A DNA stretch of 64,000 bases, taken from contig CANJLK010000001.1 of assembly GCA_947475465.1 (NCBI GenBank), positions 186,001 to 250,000 of the forward strand, read 5' to 3'. The stretch comes from Caulobacteraceae bacterium. GTDB lineage: Bacteria > Pseudomonadota > Alphaproteobacteria > Caulobacterales > Caulobacteraceae. The translations under genes were made by a program, and so were the position numbers. Positions 7,893 to 16,328 of the stretch are shown here, piece by piece. Each line of letters opens with the position of its first letter. The stretch's first letter is position 1. A model generated the notes under the pieces. That model saw only the letters and a list, made by a program, of their open reading frames with translations, was not told the DNA's origin and searched no databases.

Positions 7893-9422
7893 TCAATGCG
7901 CCTGTCGGGCGCCCGGATTGGCGGCGCCCGCCGGATCGGCCGCCCATTTCCGCAGCCATGTCTCCGAGCGCGGGGCCGCCGCCGCGCCGGCCAGTCGGGC
8001 GCGCAGGTCGCTGACGAGGGCGTCCCCGGGATCGAATTCGAAGCTCAGCCGCAGGGCGCCGGCGGTTGGGTTGGGCTGAAGCGTCGGATGCAGGATGGCG
8101 CCCGCGCTGGCTGTCACCTCGGGGCTCACCTCGCCCAGGGACCGGAGGTCGAGCCCGGCGAATTCCACTACATACCGCCGGCGTCCCGGCGCGCCACCCG
8201 CCCCCTCACGCCACGCTGACGCCCACGCCAACGGTCCCGGCGGCTGCGGCGAAGACGACCAGATCAGGTCATAGGCGAACCGGTGCTCGATGCCCGCTTC
8301 AAGCGCGGAGGTGGGCCGCCAGGAGGCGACGATGTTATCCTCCGTCTCGTCACGCGCGTGCAGTTCCACCAGCTGCACCCGGCCCGCGCCCCAGTCCGAC
8401 GCGGGCGCGACCCAGGCGCCGGGTCGCCGATGGTAGTGGGCCTCCAGGTCCTGGTAGGCCTCCAGCGCGCGGGCCCTCTGCAGCAGCCCGAAGCCGGCCG
8501 CCGGGCCCTCGTCGCCGCGGATGATCTCTGGCCGGGCGGGATTGGCCAGCGGCCGCCAGGTCCGATCGGCCGCTCCCGGGCCGGCGAGCAAGCCGTCGGA
8601 ATCGTGGACTTCGGGACGGAAGTCGTCGTAGCGGCGTGGCTGTTCGGGCCCGAACAGGAACATGCTGGTGAGCGGGGCGATACCGACCCTGGCCAGGGTG
8701 GCGCGGGGGTAGAGCACCGCGGTCACCGCAAACGCGGTCGGATCGCCGGGCGTGATCTCGAACCGATAGGCTCCAGCCAGGCTCGGTCCATCCAGCAGGG
8801 CGTGGACGGTGATGCTGGTGGCGCCCGCGGCCGGCCGTTCGATGAAGAAGCTGCGGAACGCCGGGAACTCCTCGCCCGCCTCGCCGGAGCCGATCTCTAT
8901 GCCCCTGGCGGACAGGCCGTAGACGCCGCCGCGAGGGATGGCGCGGAAGTAGCTGGCGCCCTGGAACACAGCGAATTCGTCGAACCGGCCGGGTTCGTTG
9001 ATCTGCGCATGAATCCGGAACCCGCCGAAACCGAGATCCGGGGCCAGCGCGCCAGAGGCCAGAGGCCCGGCGGTGAAGGCGTCCGCTCTGTAGGGTATAG
9101 GCCGGATGACGCCGCCATAGACCTCGAAGAGTTCGACGACGTCGGCGTGCTGTCCCGCCCGGTGGAACATCTGCAGCTGGAAGGGCAGGTTCAGGTCGCG
9201 CCAGAGGGCCTTGTCGGGCCGGTACCTGAGGTCGCGATAGGCGTCGTAGTCCAGCGTGGCGAGGGCCGGAGGCAGAGTCTTTGACGGGGCCTTGTAAGGC
9301 TGGGCCGCCAGAGCCCTGGCCTGGCGCTGCACGAAATCGGCGATCCGTGGGTCCTGGGCCAGGGCGGGCCGGGGCAGGGCGACGGCGAGCGGCAGCACGC
9401 CCAAGAAATCACGTCGGCGCAC
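7893..9422 (-). CDS. opgG: Glucan biosynthesis periplasmic protein OpgG/OpgD (MdoG/MdoD)
   Basis: A 509-residue periplasmic protein. The N-terminus MRRRDFLG followed by a hydrophobic stretch and ALAQ is a twin-arginine signal peptide, as in MdoD of enterobacteria; the mature part starts near residue 23. It has the MdoG-type beta-sandwich sequence (YRDLRYRPDKALWRD, LPFQLQMFHRAG) and a C-terminal domain that recent work on OpgG/OpgD links to beta-glucan hydrolysis. It is the first gene of the run leading to DUF998 and opgH. Assignment to the family is secure; OpgG versus OpgD is less so, the Tat signal favouring OpgD-like. Confidence 0.93.
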   Translation of the reverse strand: MRRRDFLGVLPLAVALPRPALAQDPRIADFVQRQARALAAQPYKAPSKTLPPALATLDYDAYRDLRYRPDKALWRDLNLPFQLQMFHRAGQHADVVELFEVYGGVIRPIPYRADAFTAGPLASGALAPDLGFGGFRIHAQINEPGRFDEFAVFQGASYFRAIPRGGVYGLSARGIEIGSGEAGEEFPAFRSFFIERPAAGATSITVHALLDGPSLAGAYRFEITPGDPTAFAVTAVLYPRATLARVGIAPLTSMFLFGPEQPRRYDDFRPEVHDSDGLLAGPGAADRTWRPLANPARPEIIRGDEGPAAGFGLLQRARALEAYQDLEAHYHRRPGAWVAPASDWGAGRVQLVELHARDETEDNIVASWRPTSALEAGIEHRFAYDLIWSSSPQPPGPLAWASAWREGAGGAPGRRRYVVEFAGLDLRSLGEVSPEVTASAGAILHPTLQPNPTAGALRLSFEFDPGDALVSDLRARLAGAAAAPRSETWLRKWAADPAGAANPGARQAH

Positions 9423-9709
9423 GCGAAACGCCTTCCTGCGCGCGGGCGCGAAAACTCCTGGGAACCGGACTCACCTCGCCAACCTACAGGCGCGGCTTCT
9501 GCGCCACAATGAAGGGTCTCGGGCCGTTGGCGCCCACTTATCGGGCATTCTCGAAAGCCGCGGGTTGAACCGCCGACTTCGCCTTGGCGAGACGCGCCGC
9601 GGCGCCCCCTATGAAGCCGACCTTGTCGCTCGACCGGCCTCGCCGTTCGCGCGCCCCGGGTCCTCCGACGTATCGAGGCCGTCGCTGCAGCTCCCCTGGG
9701 GCGGCGGCC
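9423..9709. other. Intergenic region upstream of opgG
   Basis: A 287-base gap between the opgG start and the MarR-gene stop, both on the minus strand. It should hold the opg operon promoter and the MarR-gene 3' end. I see no convincing ORF, strong dyad or T-rich terminator in it. Confidence 0.4.
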
Positions 9710-10198
9710 TCACCCGCCGGCTTCAGCCCGCTTGCGTCGCCCTGAAGATGTTGCGGCCGGTACGGGGGGCGGCGAAGATTCTGCCAGCCTTTGCATCAGA
9801 TCTCCGGCCTGCAGCAGGGTTTGCTGCTCCTTGCGGGTCAGCAGTCGCTCGATGGTTTCACGGAGCCAGGCGTACTGGCCGCCCCGGCTGTCGGCGACGA
9901 CCTTGTGGCCCAGGTCGGTCATGTCGATGAAGGCCTTGCGTCCGTCTTCCGGATCGTCGCGCCGGACCACATAACCCTTGGCCTCCAGTTGGCGCAGAGC
10001 CGCGGCGACATTGGAATTGGTCATCTCCAGCTCCGTCGCCAATTGGCCGGGGCGGATCGGCGTCGGCGCGATCGCCACCGTGACCAGCAGCTGGAGCGTG
10101 GTGAACGACAGCCCGTACATCGTGGGCAGTTCCCGCTGCAGCCGGCGATTCAGGATCTTAACCTGCCTGCGGAAGAGGGCGACGTCGTCCTCGAGCAC
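9710..10198 (-). CDS. MarR-family transcriptional regulator
   Basis: A 162-residue winged-helix repressor. The recognition helix region is LATELEMTNSNVAAALRQLEAKG and the wing is VVRRDDPEDGRKAF, both diagnostic for MarR. The C-terminal tail is Pro/Arg-rich. Such proteins bind palindromes as dimers and release them on binding phenolic or other small ligands. A 14-base perfect palindrome lies in the upstream gap (10387-10400). The divergent SnoaL/ferredoxin/P450 genes are the likely targets, besides its own gene. Confidence 0.9.
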   Translation of the reverse strand: MLEDDVALFRRQVKILNRRLQRELPTMYGLSFTTLQLLVTVAIAPTPIRPGQLATELEMTNSNVAAALRQLEAKGYVVRRDDPEDGRKAFIDMTDLGHKVVADSRGGQYAWLRETIERLLTRKEQQTLLQAGDLMQRLAESSPPPVPAATSSGRRKRAEAGG

Positions 10199-10349
10199 GG
10201 AAATTCCTTGTCCAAAATCACCTGCGCCGCCGTTGGATGCGCGCCGCCAAGTCGTTGATCTTCAGATGCCCGTCAAGTCCGATCCAATCACGTGTATTTG
10301 CCGGCGCCCGCGAGATCGCCCGGACCGCGCAGCGGCGCACTTGACAACC

Positions 10350-10377
10350 CTTATACGGTCATGATGAGCTCAAACAA
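10350..10377 (-). promoter_or_regulatory. Candidate promoter for the MarR gene
   Basis: Read on the minus strand, TTGTTT (10377-10372) is separated by 16 bases from TATAAG (10355-10350), a sigma-70-like pair about 150 bases before the MarR-gene start. The surrounding sequence is unusually AT-rich for this window. Confidence 0.4.
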
Positions 10378-10386
10378 TAAGTATGT

Positions 10387-10400
10387 TGCATAGCTATGCA
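10387..10400. promoter_or_regulatory. 14-base perfect palindrome, candidate MarR operator
   Basis: TGCATAGCTATGCA is its own reverse complement. It lies about 190 bases upstream of the MarR gene and about 210 bases upstream of the SnoaL-like gene, in the AT-rich part of their divergent gap. Size and position fit a MarR dimer site; the binding itself is inferred. Confidence 0.45.
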
Positions 10401-10453
10401 GAGCTAATACAACAACCTTGGCCTCGGCCATGAAGAACATCGGAGGGGGGAAG

Positions 10454-10568
10454 ATGAAACTCACGAAAATAAGATGGCTTCTACCCGCCTGTCGATCCGA
10501 TCGGGATGGATGAGATCTATGATCATGAGCGCACCTTCGCGGTTTTCGCCGGGCTGAATTTCCGGTGA
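10454..10568 (+). pseudogene. Probable relic of a TonB-dependent receptor gene (start and tail only)
   Basis: An ATG at 10454 with a strong purine-rich ribosome site (GGAGGGGGGAAG) opens MKLTKIRWLL, which looks like the start of an export signal but stops after 19 codons. In another frame, 10476-10568 reads a 30-residue peptide ending FAVFAGLNFR and a TGA, with normal GC-rich third positions and the alternating aromatic pattern of an outer-membrane barrel's last strand. The simplest reading is a receptor gene that lost nearly all its interior, leaving its 5' and 3' ends. An intact receptor lies at 21032-23827. The call rests on very short pieces. Confidence 0.4.
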
Positions 10569-10612
10569 TCGGTCGGCTGCGCGGCATGGCGCGAGGAAAT
10601 GAGGCCTAGGGA

Positions 10613-11140
10613 ATGGACAAAGAACTCGAGCGCGAGATGCGCCTGCTGCTCGACAAGCGGGCGATAGAGGAATGCCTGCTGCGCTACACCCGCGGCATCG
10701 ACCGGATGGATGAGGCGATGATCCGGTCGGCCTTCCATGACGACGCCATCGACAACCACAGCCGGTTCGTTCGCGGCCAGATCGGCGGCATGCTCGACTG
10801 GTGGCTGCCCCTGCAGTCGGAGCGGGAAGCGACCCAGCATTTCGCCATGAACCAGACCATCGATCTCGACGGCGACGTGGCCCATTCCGAGGCCTATTTC
10901 CTGTGCCTCATCAAGATGAACGGAAGCGACCGGGCCACCTTGAGCGGCGGGCGGTACGCGGACCGCTTCGAGCGGCGCGAGGGCCAATGGAAGATCGCGC
11001 TGCGCGTCGTGCTGTCGGAATGGAAGCTCGAGTGCGACGCCGCCAGCCGCGAGGAACTTGCGATCCGCGCCATCGACATCGGCGCCCGCGACCGGACAGA
11101 CCCGACCTACCAGCGCCCCCTGCAAGATCCGGTGCTATGA
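10613..11140 (+). CDS. SnoaL-like (NTF2-fold) protein
   Basis: A 175-residue protein of the SnoaL_4 type: [19 protein letters not shown] in the first helix, a central HSRFVRG stretch and [20 protein letters not shown] in the final strands. NTF2-fold relatives are small hydratases, isomerases, cyclases or ring-hydroxylation subunits in steroid, polyketide and aromatic metabolism. It has a same-length paralogue at 28443-28970 sharing the [11 protein letters not shown] and GGRYADRFE motifs and a DPTYQRPLQ tail. It begins the ferredoxin/P450/SDR/MFS run (52 bases before the ferredoxin). The specific reaction is not deducible. Confidence 0.82.
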   Translation: MDKELEREMRLLLDKRAIEECLLRYTRGIDRMDEAMIRSAFHDDAIDNHSRFVRGQIGGMLDWWLPLQSEREATQHFAMNQTIDLDGDVAHSEAYFLCLIKMNGSDRATLSGGRYADRFERREGQWKIALRVVLSEWKLECDAASREELAIRAIDIGARDRTDPTYQRPLQDPVL

Positions 11141-11192
11141 GGTCCTTCGAGATCGTGCAGGAGGTCGCCCGTGTCGGTGGGCGGTGCGTTTG

Positions 11193-11513
11193 ATGCCCAA
11201 GATCACCTACGTCGAATTCGACGGCGCGAGCCACGTGGTGGAGGTCCCGGTCGGACAGTCCGTGATGCAGGGCGCGATCCGCAACGACGTCCCGGGGATC
11301 GAGGCCGACTGCGGCGGCGCCTGCTCCTGCGCCACCTGCCACTGCTACGTGGACGCCCAATGGCTGCCGCTGACCGGGGGGCCCGGCGAGATTGAAGCCG
11401 CCATGCTGGACTTGGCCGACAACGTGCATCCCGACAGCCGACTGGCCTGCCAGATCAAGGTCAGCGAGGCGCTCGACGGCCTCGTCGTCCGGATGCCCAA
11501 GAGCCAGCGCTAG
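11193..11513 (+). CDS. [2Fe-2S] ferredoxin, adrenodoxin/putidaredoxin type
   Basis: A 106-residue ferredoxin with the ligand set C-x5-C-x2-C in [11 protein letters not shown] and the fourth Cys in RLACQI. This is the vertebrate/class I P450 redox-partner type rather than plant type. The ATG at 11193 gives the standard length. It lies 30 bases before a P450 gene, so electron delivery to that P450, and perhaps to the second at 14978-16198, is likely. No ferredoxin reductase gene occurs in the window. Confidence 0.93.
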   Translation: MPKITYVEFDGASHVVEVPVGQSVMQGAIRNDVPGIEADCGGACSCATCHCYVDAQWLPLTGGPGEIEAAMLDLADNVHPDSRLACQIKVSEALDGLVVRMPKSQR

Positions 11514-11543
11514 GGCGTGGGCCGAAATACAGGAAACCTTGCC

Positions 11544-12785
11544 ATGACCACCACCGACACGGCGCTCGCGAGCCCGCCGGCCATAGACCTGAGCAAGCCC
11601 ATCCAGTGGCAGGACTGGTGGCGAAACCCCTATCCGCTCTACCGGGTCATGCGCGACGAGGCGCCAGTCTATTTCGATGAGCAGAACGGCTGCTATCTGC
11701 TGACCCGCTATGAGGACATCTGGAACACCCTGTCCGACTATGAGCGGTTCTCGAACATTCCGTTCGACCTAATCGGCCACCCGGAACGCAGCCTCACGCC
11801 GTTCCGCAACGCCGATCCGCCGCGCCACACCTGGATGCGCCAGATCGTCCAGCCGCTGTTCACGCCCAAGGCGATGCGCGCCCTCGCGCCTTATTTCAAC
11901 GGCCTGGCCGACGAGCTTCTGGACGCAGCGGAGGAGGGCGACGTTGTCGAGGTCTCGTCCCAGCTCGCTATACCGCTACCGGGAAGGGTGACCTGCGATC
12001 TGCTGGGGCTGCCGAAGGAGCGACACCAGCTGTTCCTCGATCTCACCGCCGAGCGGCTCAAGCTGCTGCACGCCCAGTACCGCGGGATCGGCGCGGACGG
12101 GGCGCGGCGATTCGAGGAGGTGCGCGCCGACCTGTGGGCGATCCTTGAGCCGATCGCCGCACAGCGCCGGATCAAGCCGGAAAACGACGCCATCACCCTG
12201 TGCTTCCAGGAACAGGACCGGGTCGGCCGCGACCAGCTTTCGGACGACCTGGTGGTGGACATGCTGCTGGCCCTGCTGACCGGCGGCTTCCATACGACCC
12301 AGCATCTGGTCGAAATGCTCCTCAGCCTGTTCGCGGACCGCGACGACCTTTGGCAGCGGCTGCGCGCGGATCCGACCCTGGTGGCCCCGGCCATCGAGGA
12401 GATGCTGCGCTGGGACCCGCCGGTCCAGGCCCTGCCCCGCTTCGCCAACCAAGCCCAGGAGATCGCCGGCGTGAAGATCCCCGAGCACTCGGTGCTCTAC
12501 ATGGTGTTCGGCTCGGCCAATCATGACGAGCGCACCTTCGCCGATCCCGAGACCTTCTCCCTGGACCGCAAGATCAACCGCCACACGGCCTTCGCGGTGG
12601 GCGTGCACCATTGTCCGGGTGCGCCTGTGACCCGCTTTGAAGTCAGGGCGCTGCTGGAGAAGATGCTCGGCCGCTACAAGCGGATCGAGCGGGCGGGACC
12701 GTCGGCGCGGATGAAGATCAGCATGACCAGCGTCCAGGCGATGCACGGATTTGAGAAGGTGCCCGTTCGTTTCATTCGGGCTTAG
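11544..12785 (+). CDS. Cytochrome P450 (class I)
   Basis: A 413-residue soluble bacterial P450. The K-helix ExxR is EMLR, and the heme-binding loop is VGVHHCPG with the axial Cys at about residue 357. The I-helix oxygen-activation segment reads GGFHTT: His (about residue 250) replaces the acid of the usual (A/G)Gx(D/E)T, while the Thr is kept. AGGAAA precedes the ATG at 11544. The adjacent ferredoxin gives its redox partner. It is closely related to the P450 at 14978-16198, which has the same substitution. A substrate-specific hydroxylase in the local catabolic pathway is inferred. Confidence 0.95.
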   Translation: MTTTDTALASPPAIDLSKPIQWQDWWRNPYPLYRVMRDEAPVYFDEQNGCYLLTRYEDIWNTLSDYERFSNIPFDLIGHPERSLTPFRNADPPRHTWMRQIVQPLFTPKAMRALAPYFNGLADELLDAAEEGDVVEVSSQLAIPLPGRVTCDLLGLPKERHQLFLDLTAERLKLLHAQYRGIGADGARRFEEVRADLWAILEPIAAQRRIKPENDAITLCFQEQDRVGRDQLSDDLVVDMLLALLTGGFHTTQHLVEMLLSLFADRDDLWQRLRADPTLVAPAIEEMLRWDPPVQALPRFANQAQEIAGVKIPEHSVLYMVFGSANHDERTFADPETFSLDRKINRHTAFAVGVHHCPGAPVTRFEVRALLEKMLGRYKRIERAGPSARMKISMTSVQAMHGFEKVPVRFIRA

Positions 12786-12838
12786 AGTTCAGCAATCCCG
12801 GCCGCCAAGAGCCGGGACGAAAACATCAGGGAGCTGCG

Positions 12839-13618
12839 ATGCGCGCGATCATCACTGGGGCTGCGACGGGGATCGGGCGGGCGACGGCCTTTGCGCTGAA
12901 CGCGGACTGCAAACAGCGGACCGGCGAGCCGGCGCGGCTGGTGCTCGCCGACATCGCCGCCGAGCGGTTGGCTGAAACCGCCAGGGACCTCCGCGCCGAA
13001 GGCGCCACGGTCGAGACCGTCATGGTCGACCTGGCCGATCCGGCGTCCGCACAGACGGTGGTGGACGCCGCCCAGCGCGCCATGGGCGGACTGGACGCCC
13101 TGATCAGCAACGCCGGCATTATCCGGCTGGTCAGCCTGCTGGACATGGAGGTCGCCGACTACGACCGCTATTTCGCGATCAACACCCGCCCGACCTGGCT
13201 GCTGGCCAAGGCGGCCTATCCGATGTTGAAGGAAGCCCGGGGGTCGATCGTGGCGGTGGCATCGGTCGCGGCGCACACGCCCTACCCGTCGCTGGGAGCC
13301 TATTCCGCGACGAAGGCTGCGCTCCTGATGTTCATCCGCCAGATGGCGTTCGACTGGGGCCCCGTCGGCATCCGCGCCAACACCATCTCGCCCGGCTCGA
13401 CCCACAGCGAGATCGGTGTGAATGCCGGTCAGGCCCGGCCTGCCGCGGACCGCGTGGGCAACAATCCCCTGGGCCGCATCGCCGATCCTGAGGACCAGGC
13501 GGCGGTCATCGCCTTCCTGGTCAGTCCCGCCGCGCGGCACATAAACGGGGCGGACATCGCCGTCGAGGGCGGCGCGCTCACCCAGAACGTCTCAGCCATG
13601 GCCAGAGTGACCCGCTAG
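12839..13618 (+). CDS. SDR-family oxidoreductase
   Basis: A 259-residue classical SDR with TGAATGIG at the cofactor site, ISNAG, a catalytic Ser in VASVAAH and YSATK (YxxxK). It follows the P450 by 53 bases with GGGAG before the start, so it is likely to oxidise the alcohol the P450 makes, or act on a related ketone. The C-terminal NGADIAVEGG strand is typical. The substrate is not deducible. Confidence 0.9.
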   Translation: MRAIITGAATGIGRATAFALNADCKQRTGEPARLVLADIAAERLAETARDLRAEGATVETVMVDLADPASAQTVVDAAQRAMGGLDALISNAGIIRLVSLLDMEVADYDRYFAINTRPTWLLAKAAYPMLKEARGSIVAVASVAAHTPYPSLGAYSATKAALLMFIRQMAFDWGPVGIRANTISPGSTHSEIGVNAGQARPAADRVGNNPLGRIADPEDQAAVIAFLVSPAARHINGADIAVEGGALTQNVSAMARVTR

Positions 13619-13648
13619 CTGGCAACCGCCGATCCCGGAGGGACATCC

Positions 13649-14950
13649 ATGGCGATCGATCAAGAGTTTGCGGCCCCGTCGAGGGCAGGCGCGGCGGGGC
13701 GTCCGATAGGGACCTGGGCGCGGCGGTACATTCTGGCGGTGCTGACCGCTGTCTATGCCCTGAACGTGGTCGACCGGACTATCCTGGTGATCCTGCAGGA
13801 GCCGATCAAGCACGAGTTCAACCTGTCCGACACCCAGCTGGGCCTCCTGACCGGCTTCGCCTTCTCGGCCTTCTATTCGATTTCATCCCTGTTCATCGCA
13901 GGTCTCGCCGACACCGGCGTAAGGCGATCGATCCTGGCCGGCGCCGTGGCGGTCTGGAGCCTGTCGACGGCGGCCTGCGGCTTCGTCGGAAACTACGCCC
14001 TGCTGTTCCTGGCCCGGGCGGGCGTCGGTGTGGCCGAGTCCGGCTCAGTGCCCACCTCGCAGTCGATGATCGCCGACCTCTATTCCCCGGCCAAACGCGG
14101 CGGGGCGCTGGGCATTCTGTCGTGCGGCATCTTCCTGGGCCATTTCGTCGGACTGGCGGTGGGCGGCTGGGTTGGCGCCCAACTCGGCTGGCGCTCGACC
14201 TTCATGCTGCTGGGCGGCTTCGGCGTCGTCTTCGCCCTGGTCATCCGCATGACGGTGGCAGAGCCGGCGCGGTCAGAGAGCGCCGCCGAAGATCGCCCCA
14301 GCCTTTGGGCGGTCCTGACCCTGCTGGCCCGCTCGCCGGTCTTCGTGAACATGGCGATCGGCAGCGCGCTCTATTCCGCCATGGTGGGCGTCAACAACTT
14401 CATGCCCTCGTTCATGATGCGCAGCCATGCGCTCACGCTTGGCCAGGTGGGGCTGTGGCTCGGCCTGATCGGCGGGGTGGCGGGGGCGGTGGGCGCGACG
14501 ATCAGCGGCCGCGCCACCGATCGCCTGGGCCGCCGCGATCTGGTCCGGCTGCCCTGGATCCCGGCGGCCATGATGGCCTTGGCGACGCCGTTCCTGATCC
14601 TGGGCCTGACGACCGGCAATCCGGTGATCATGATGCTGGCCTATTTCTTTCCCAGCATGACGGTGGCCGCGCACATCCCGCCGGCCATCACCGTGGCCAA
14701 CAGCCTGGTGCCGCACCAGGCCCGCGCCCGGGCCGCGGCGGTCGTGTTCCTGATGCTCAACCTGGTGGGGGCTTCCCTGGGGCCGCTGTTCATCGGCCTC
14801 CTAAGCGACCTCCTGAAGCCCCGCTACGGCGCGGGCGCGCTGGGCATCGCCATGATCACGGTCTTCCTGGGGGCGGCGGTGTGGAGCACCTGTCACCTCA
14901 TGCGCGCCAGCCATCACCTACGCAGGGCGGCGGCGCTCCAGACCGGCTGA
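13649..14950 (+). CDS. MFS transporter
   Basis: A 433-residue protein with about 12 hydrophobic helices. The first loop has NVVDRTILVILQEPIK and DTQLGLLTG, a signature also seen in the MFS proteins at 25890 and 35595, so the three are paralogues. It follows the SDR by 30 bases with CGGAGGG before the ATG and closes the SnoaL-ferredoxin-P450-SDR run. It probably moves a pathway substrate or product across the inner membrane; direction and cargo are unknown. Confidence 0.9.
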   Translation: MAIDQEFAAPSRAGAAGRPIGTWARRYILAVLTAVYALNVVDRTILVILQEPIKHEFNLSDTQLGLLTGFAFSAFYSISSLFIAGLADTGVRRSILAGAVAVWSLSTAACGFVGNYALLFLARAGVGVAESGSVPTSQSMIADLYSPAKRGGALGILSCGIFLGHFVGLAVGGWVGAQLGWRSTFMLLGGFGVVFALVIRMTVAEPARSESAAEDRPSLWAVLTLLARSPVFVNMAIGSALYSAMVGVNNFMPSFMMRSHALTLGQVGLWLGLIGGVAGAVGATISGRATDRLGRRDLVRLPWIPAAMMALATPFLILGLTTGNPVIMMLAYFFPSMTVAAHIPPAITVANSLVPHQARARAAAVVFLMLNLVGASLGPLFIGLLSDLLKPRYGAGALGIAMITVFLGAAVWSTCHLMRASHHLRRAAALQTG

Positions 14951-14977
14951 CCGGCGCGCCCGGGCCACTGCGGCGGC

Positions 14978-16198
14978 TCAGTGACGGATCAGCCGCACGG
15001 GCACGGACTGGTACCCGTGCATGGCGTTGACGTTGCGCTGGACGGTGGCCCACCGGACCGACGGGCCGGCGCGCTCAACCCGCTCGTATCGGTCGAGCAT
15101 GGCCTTCAGGAGAGCCCTGACCTCGAACCGTGTGACCGGCGAGCCGGGGCAGAAGTGAACGCCGGCGCTGAAGGCGATGTGGCGGTTTGTGACGCGGTCC
15201 AGGCGGTAGGTGTCAGGATCCTCGAACGCCCGCTCGTCGCGGTTGGCCGCGCCGTAGACCAGCTTCACCTCGGAGCCGGCCGGGATGGCGACGCCGGCGA
15301 TTTCAGTGTCCGCCGTGACCCGGCGGGTCATGGCCTGGACCGGCGGGTCCCAGCGCAGCATCTCTTCAATCACCGGCTCGACCAGGGTGCGATCGGCGCG
15401 CAAGCGCTGCCAAAGGTCGTCCCGATCGGCCATCAGGCTCATGATCATCTCGACGAGGTGCTGGGTGGTGTGGAAGCCGCCGGTCAGCAGGTGCAGCAGC
15501 ATGTCGATGAACAGGGCGTCCGGCAGTTCCTGGCGTCCAACCCTCTCCTGGGCGTTCAGCAGCAGGGTGATGGCGTCGTTCTGGGGAGCGACTTTGCGCA
15601 CCGCGATGATCGGCTCGACGATGGCCCACAGGTCCGCGCGGATTTCGTCCAGGTTACGCATCCCTTCGAAGGCCAGGATCCGGCCGCCCTGGACATGCAG
15701 CAGGTTGAGCCGCTCGGCGGTCAGGTCCATGAACCGCTTGTGGTGGTCGAGTGGCACGCCCAGCAGGTCGCAGGTCACCCGGCCCGGCAGCGGGATCGCC
15801 AGCTGGGACGAGACTTCCACCACCTCGGCGCCGTCCACGGCGTCCAGCAGTTCCCCGGAGACGCCGACGAAATAGTCCTCGAGATTGCGCATGGCCTTGG
15901 CCGTGAACAGCGGGGCCACGATCTGCCGCAGCCAGGTATGGCGAGGCGCGTCGGCTTCCCGGAGCGGGCTGATCCGGTCGTTGGGATCGGCGTGCAGCGT
16001 GGCCAGGGGAATGCTGGAGAAGGTCTGGGCGTCCAGCAGGACCTTCATCACGTCGTCGTAGCGGGTGACGAGGTAGGCCTTGTCCTGGGCGTCGTAATAG
16101 ACCGGGCTGCGGTCGCGCAGCAGACGGTAGAGCGGATAGGGATTGTCCGACCACTCCGGCCACTTGATGGTTTGCGGGACGTCTTCGGTCACAAGCAT
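14978..16198 (-). CDS. Cytochrome P450, paralogue of the first
   Basis: A 406-residue P450. ExxR is EMLR, the heme loop is AGVHFCPG with Cys at about 350, and the I-helix segment is GGFHTT with His (about 243) in place of the usual acid. The stretch from that His to the heme Cys has the same length as in the P450 at 11544-12785, and PGRVTCDLLG is shared, so duplication is clear. The ATG at 16198 follows AGGGAGG. It converges with the MFS gene 27 bases away. It has no ferredoxin of its own and may share the one at 11193-11513. Confidence 0.95.
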   Translation of the reverse strand: MLVTEDVPQTIKWPEWSDNPYPLYRLLRDRSPVYYDAQDKAYLVTRYDDVMKVLLDAQTFSSIPLATLHADPNDRISPLREADAPRHTWLRQIVAPLFTAKAMRNLEDYFVGVSGELLDAVDGAEVVEVSSQLAIPLPGRVTCDLLGVPLDHHKRFMDLTAERLNLLHVQGGRILAFEGMRNLDEIRADLWAIVEPIIAVRKVAPQNDAITLLLNAQERVGRQELPDALFIDMLLHLLTGGFHTTQHLVEMIMSLMADRDDLWQRLRADRTLVEPVIEEMLRWDPPVQAMTRRVTADTEIAGVAIPAGSEVKLVYGAANRDERAFEDPDTYRLDRVTNRHIAFSAGVHFCPGSPVTRFEVRALLKAMLDRYERVERAGPSVRWATVQRNVNAMHGYQSVPVRLIRH

Positions 16199-16328
16199 AT
16201 CGGCCTCCCTGGCGCCGTTGGAATTGAGCACAGGCGCGCGCGCTGTCAACGCCCGCGCGAGGGGGTCTTTTGGAGGGCTTCGTCGAGGACCGGGCTGAGA
16301 TATGCGCGTGCGCCTGCGAACGCTCAGT

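Noticed and set aside
10470..10560. A functional small protein MKLTKIRWLL... from 10454
   Set aside because: It stops after 19 codons and the better coding signal continues in another frame, so a relic of a larger gene explains it better.
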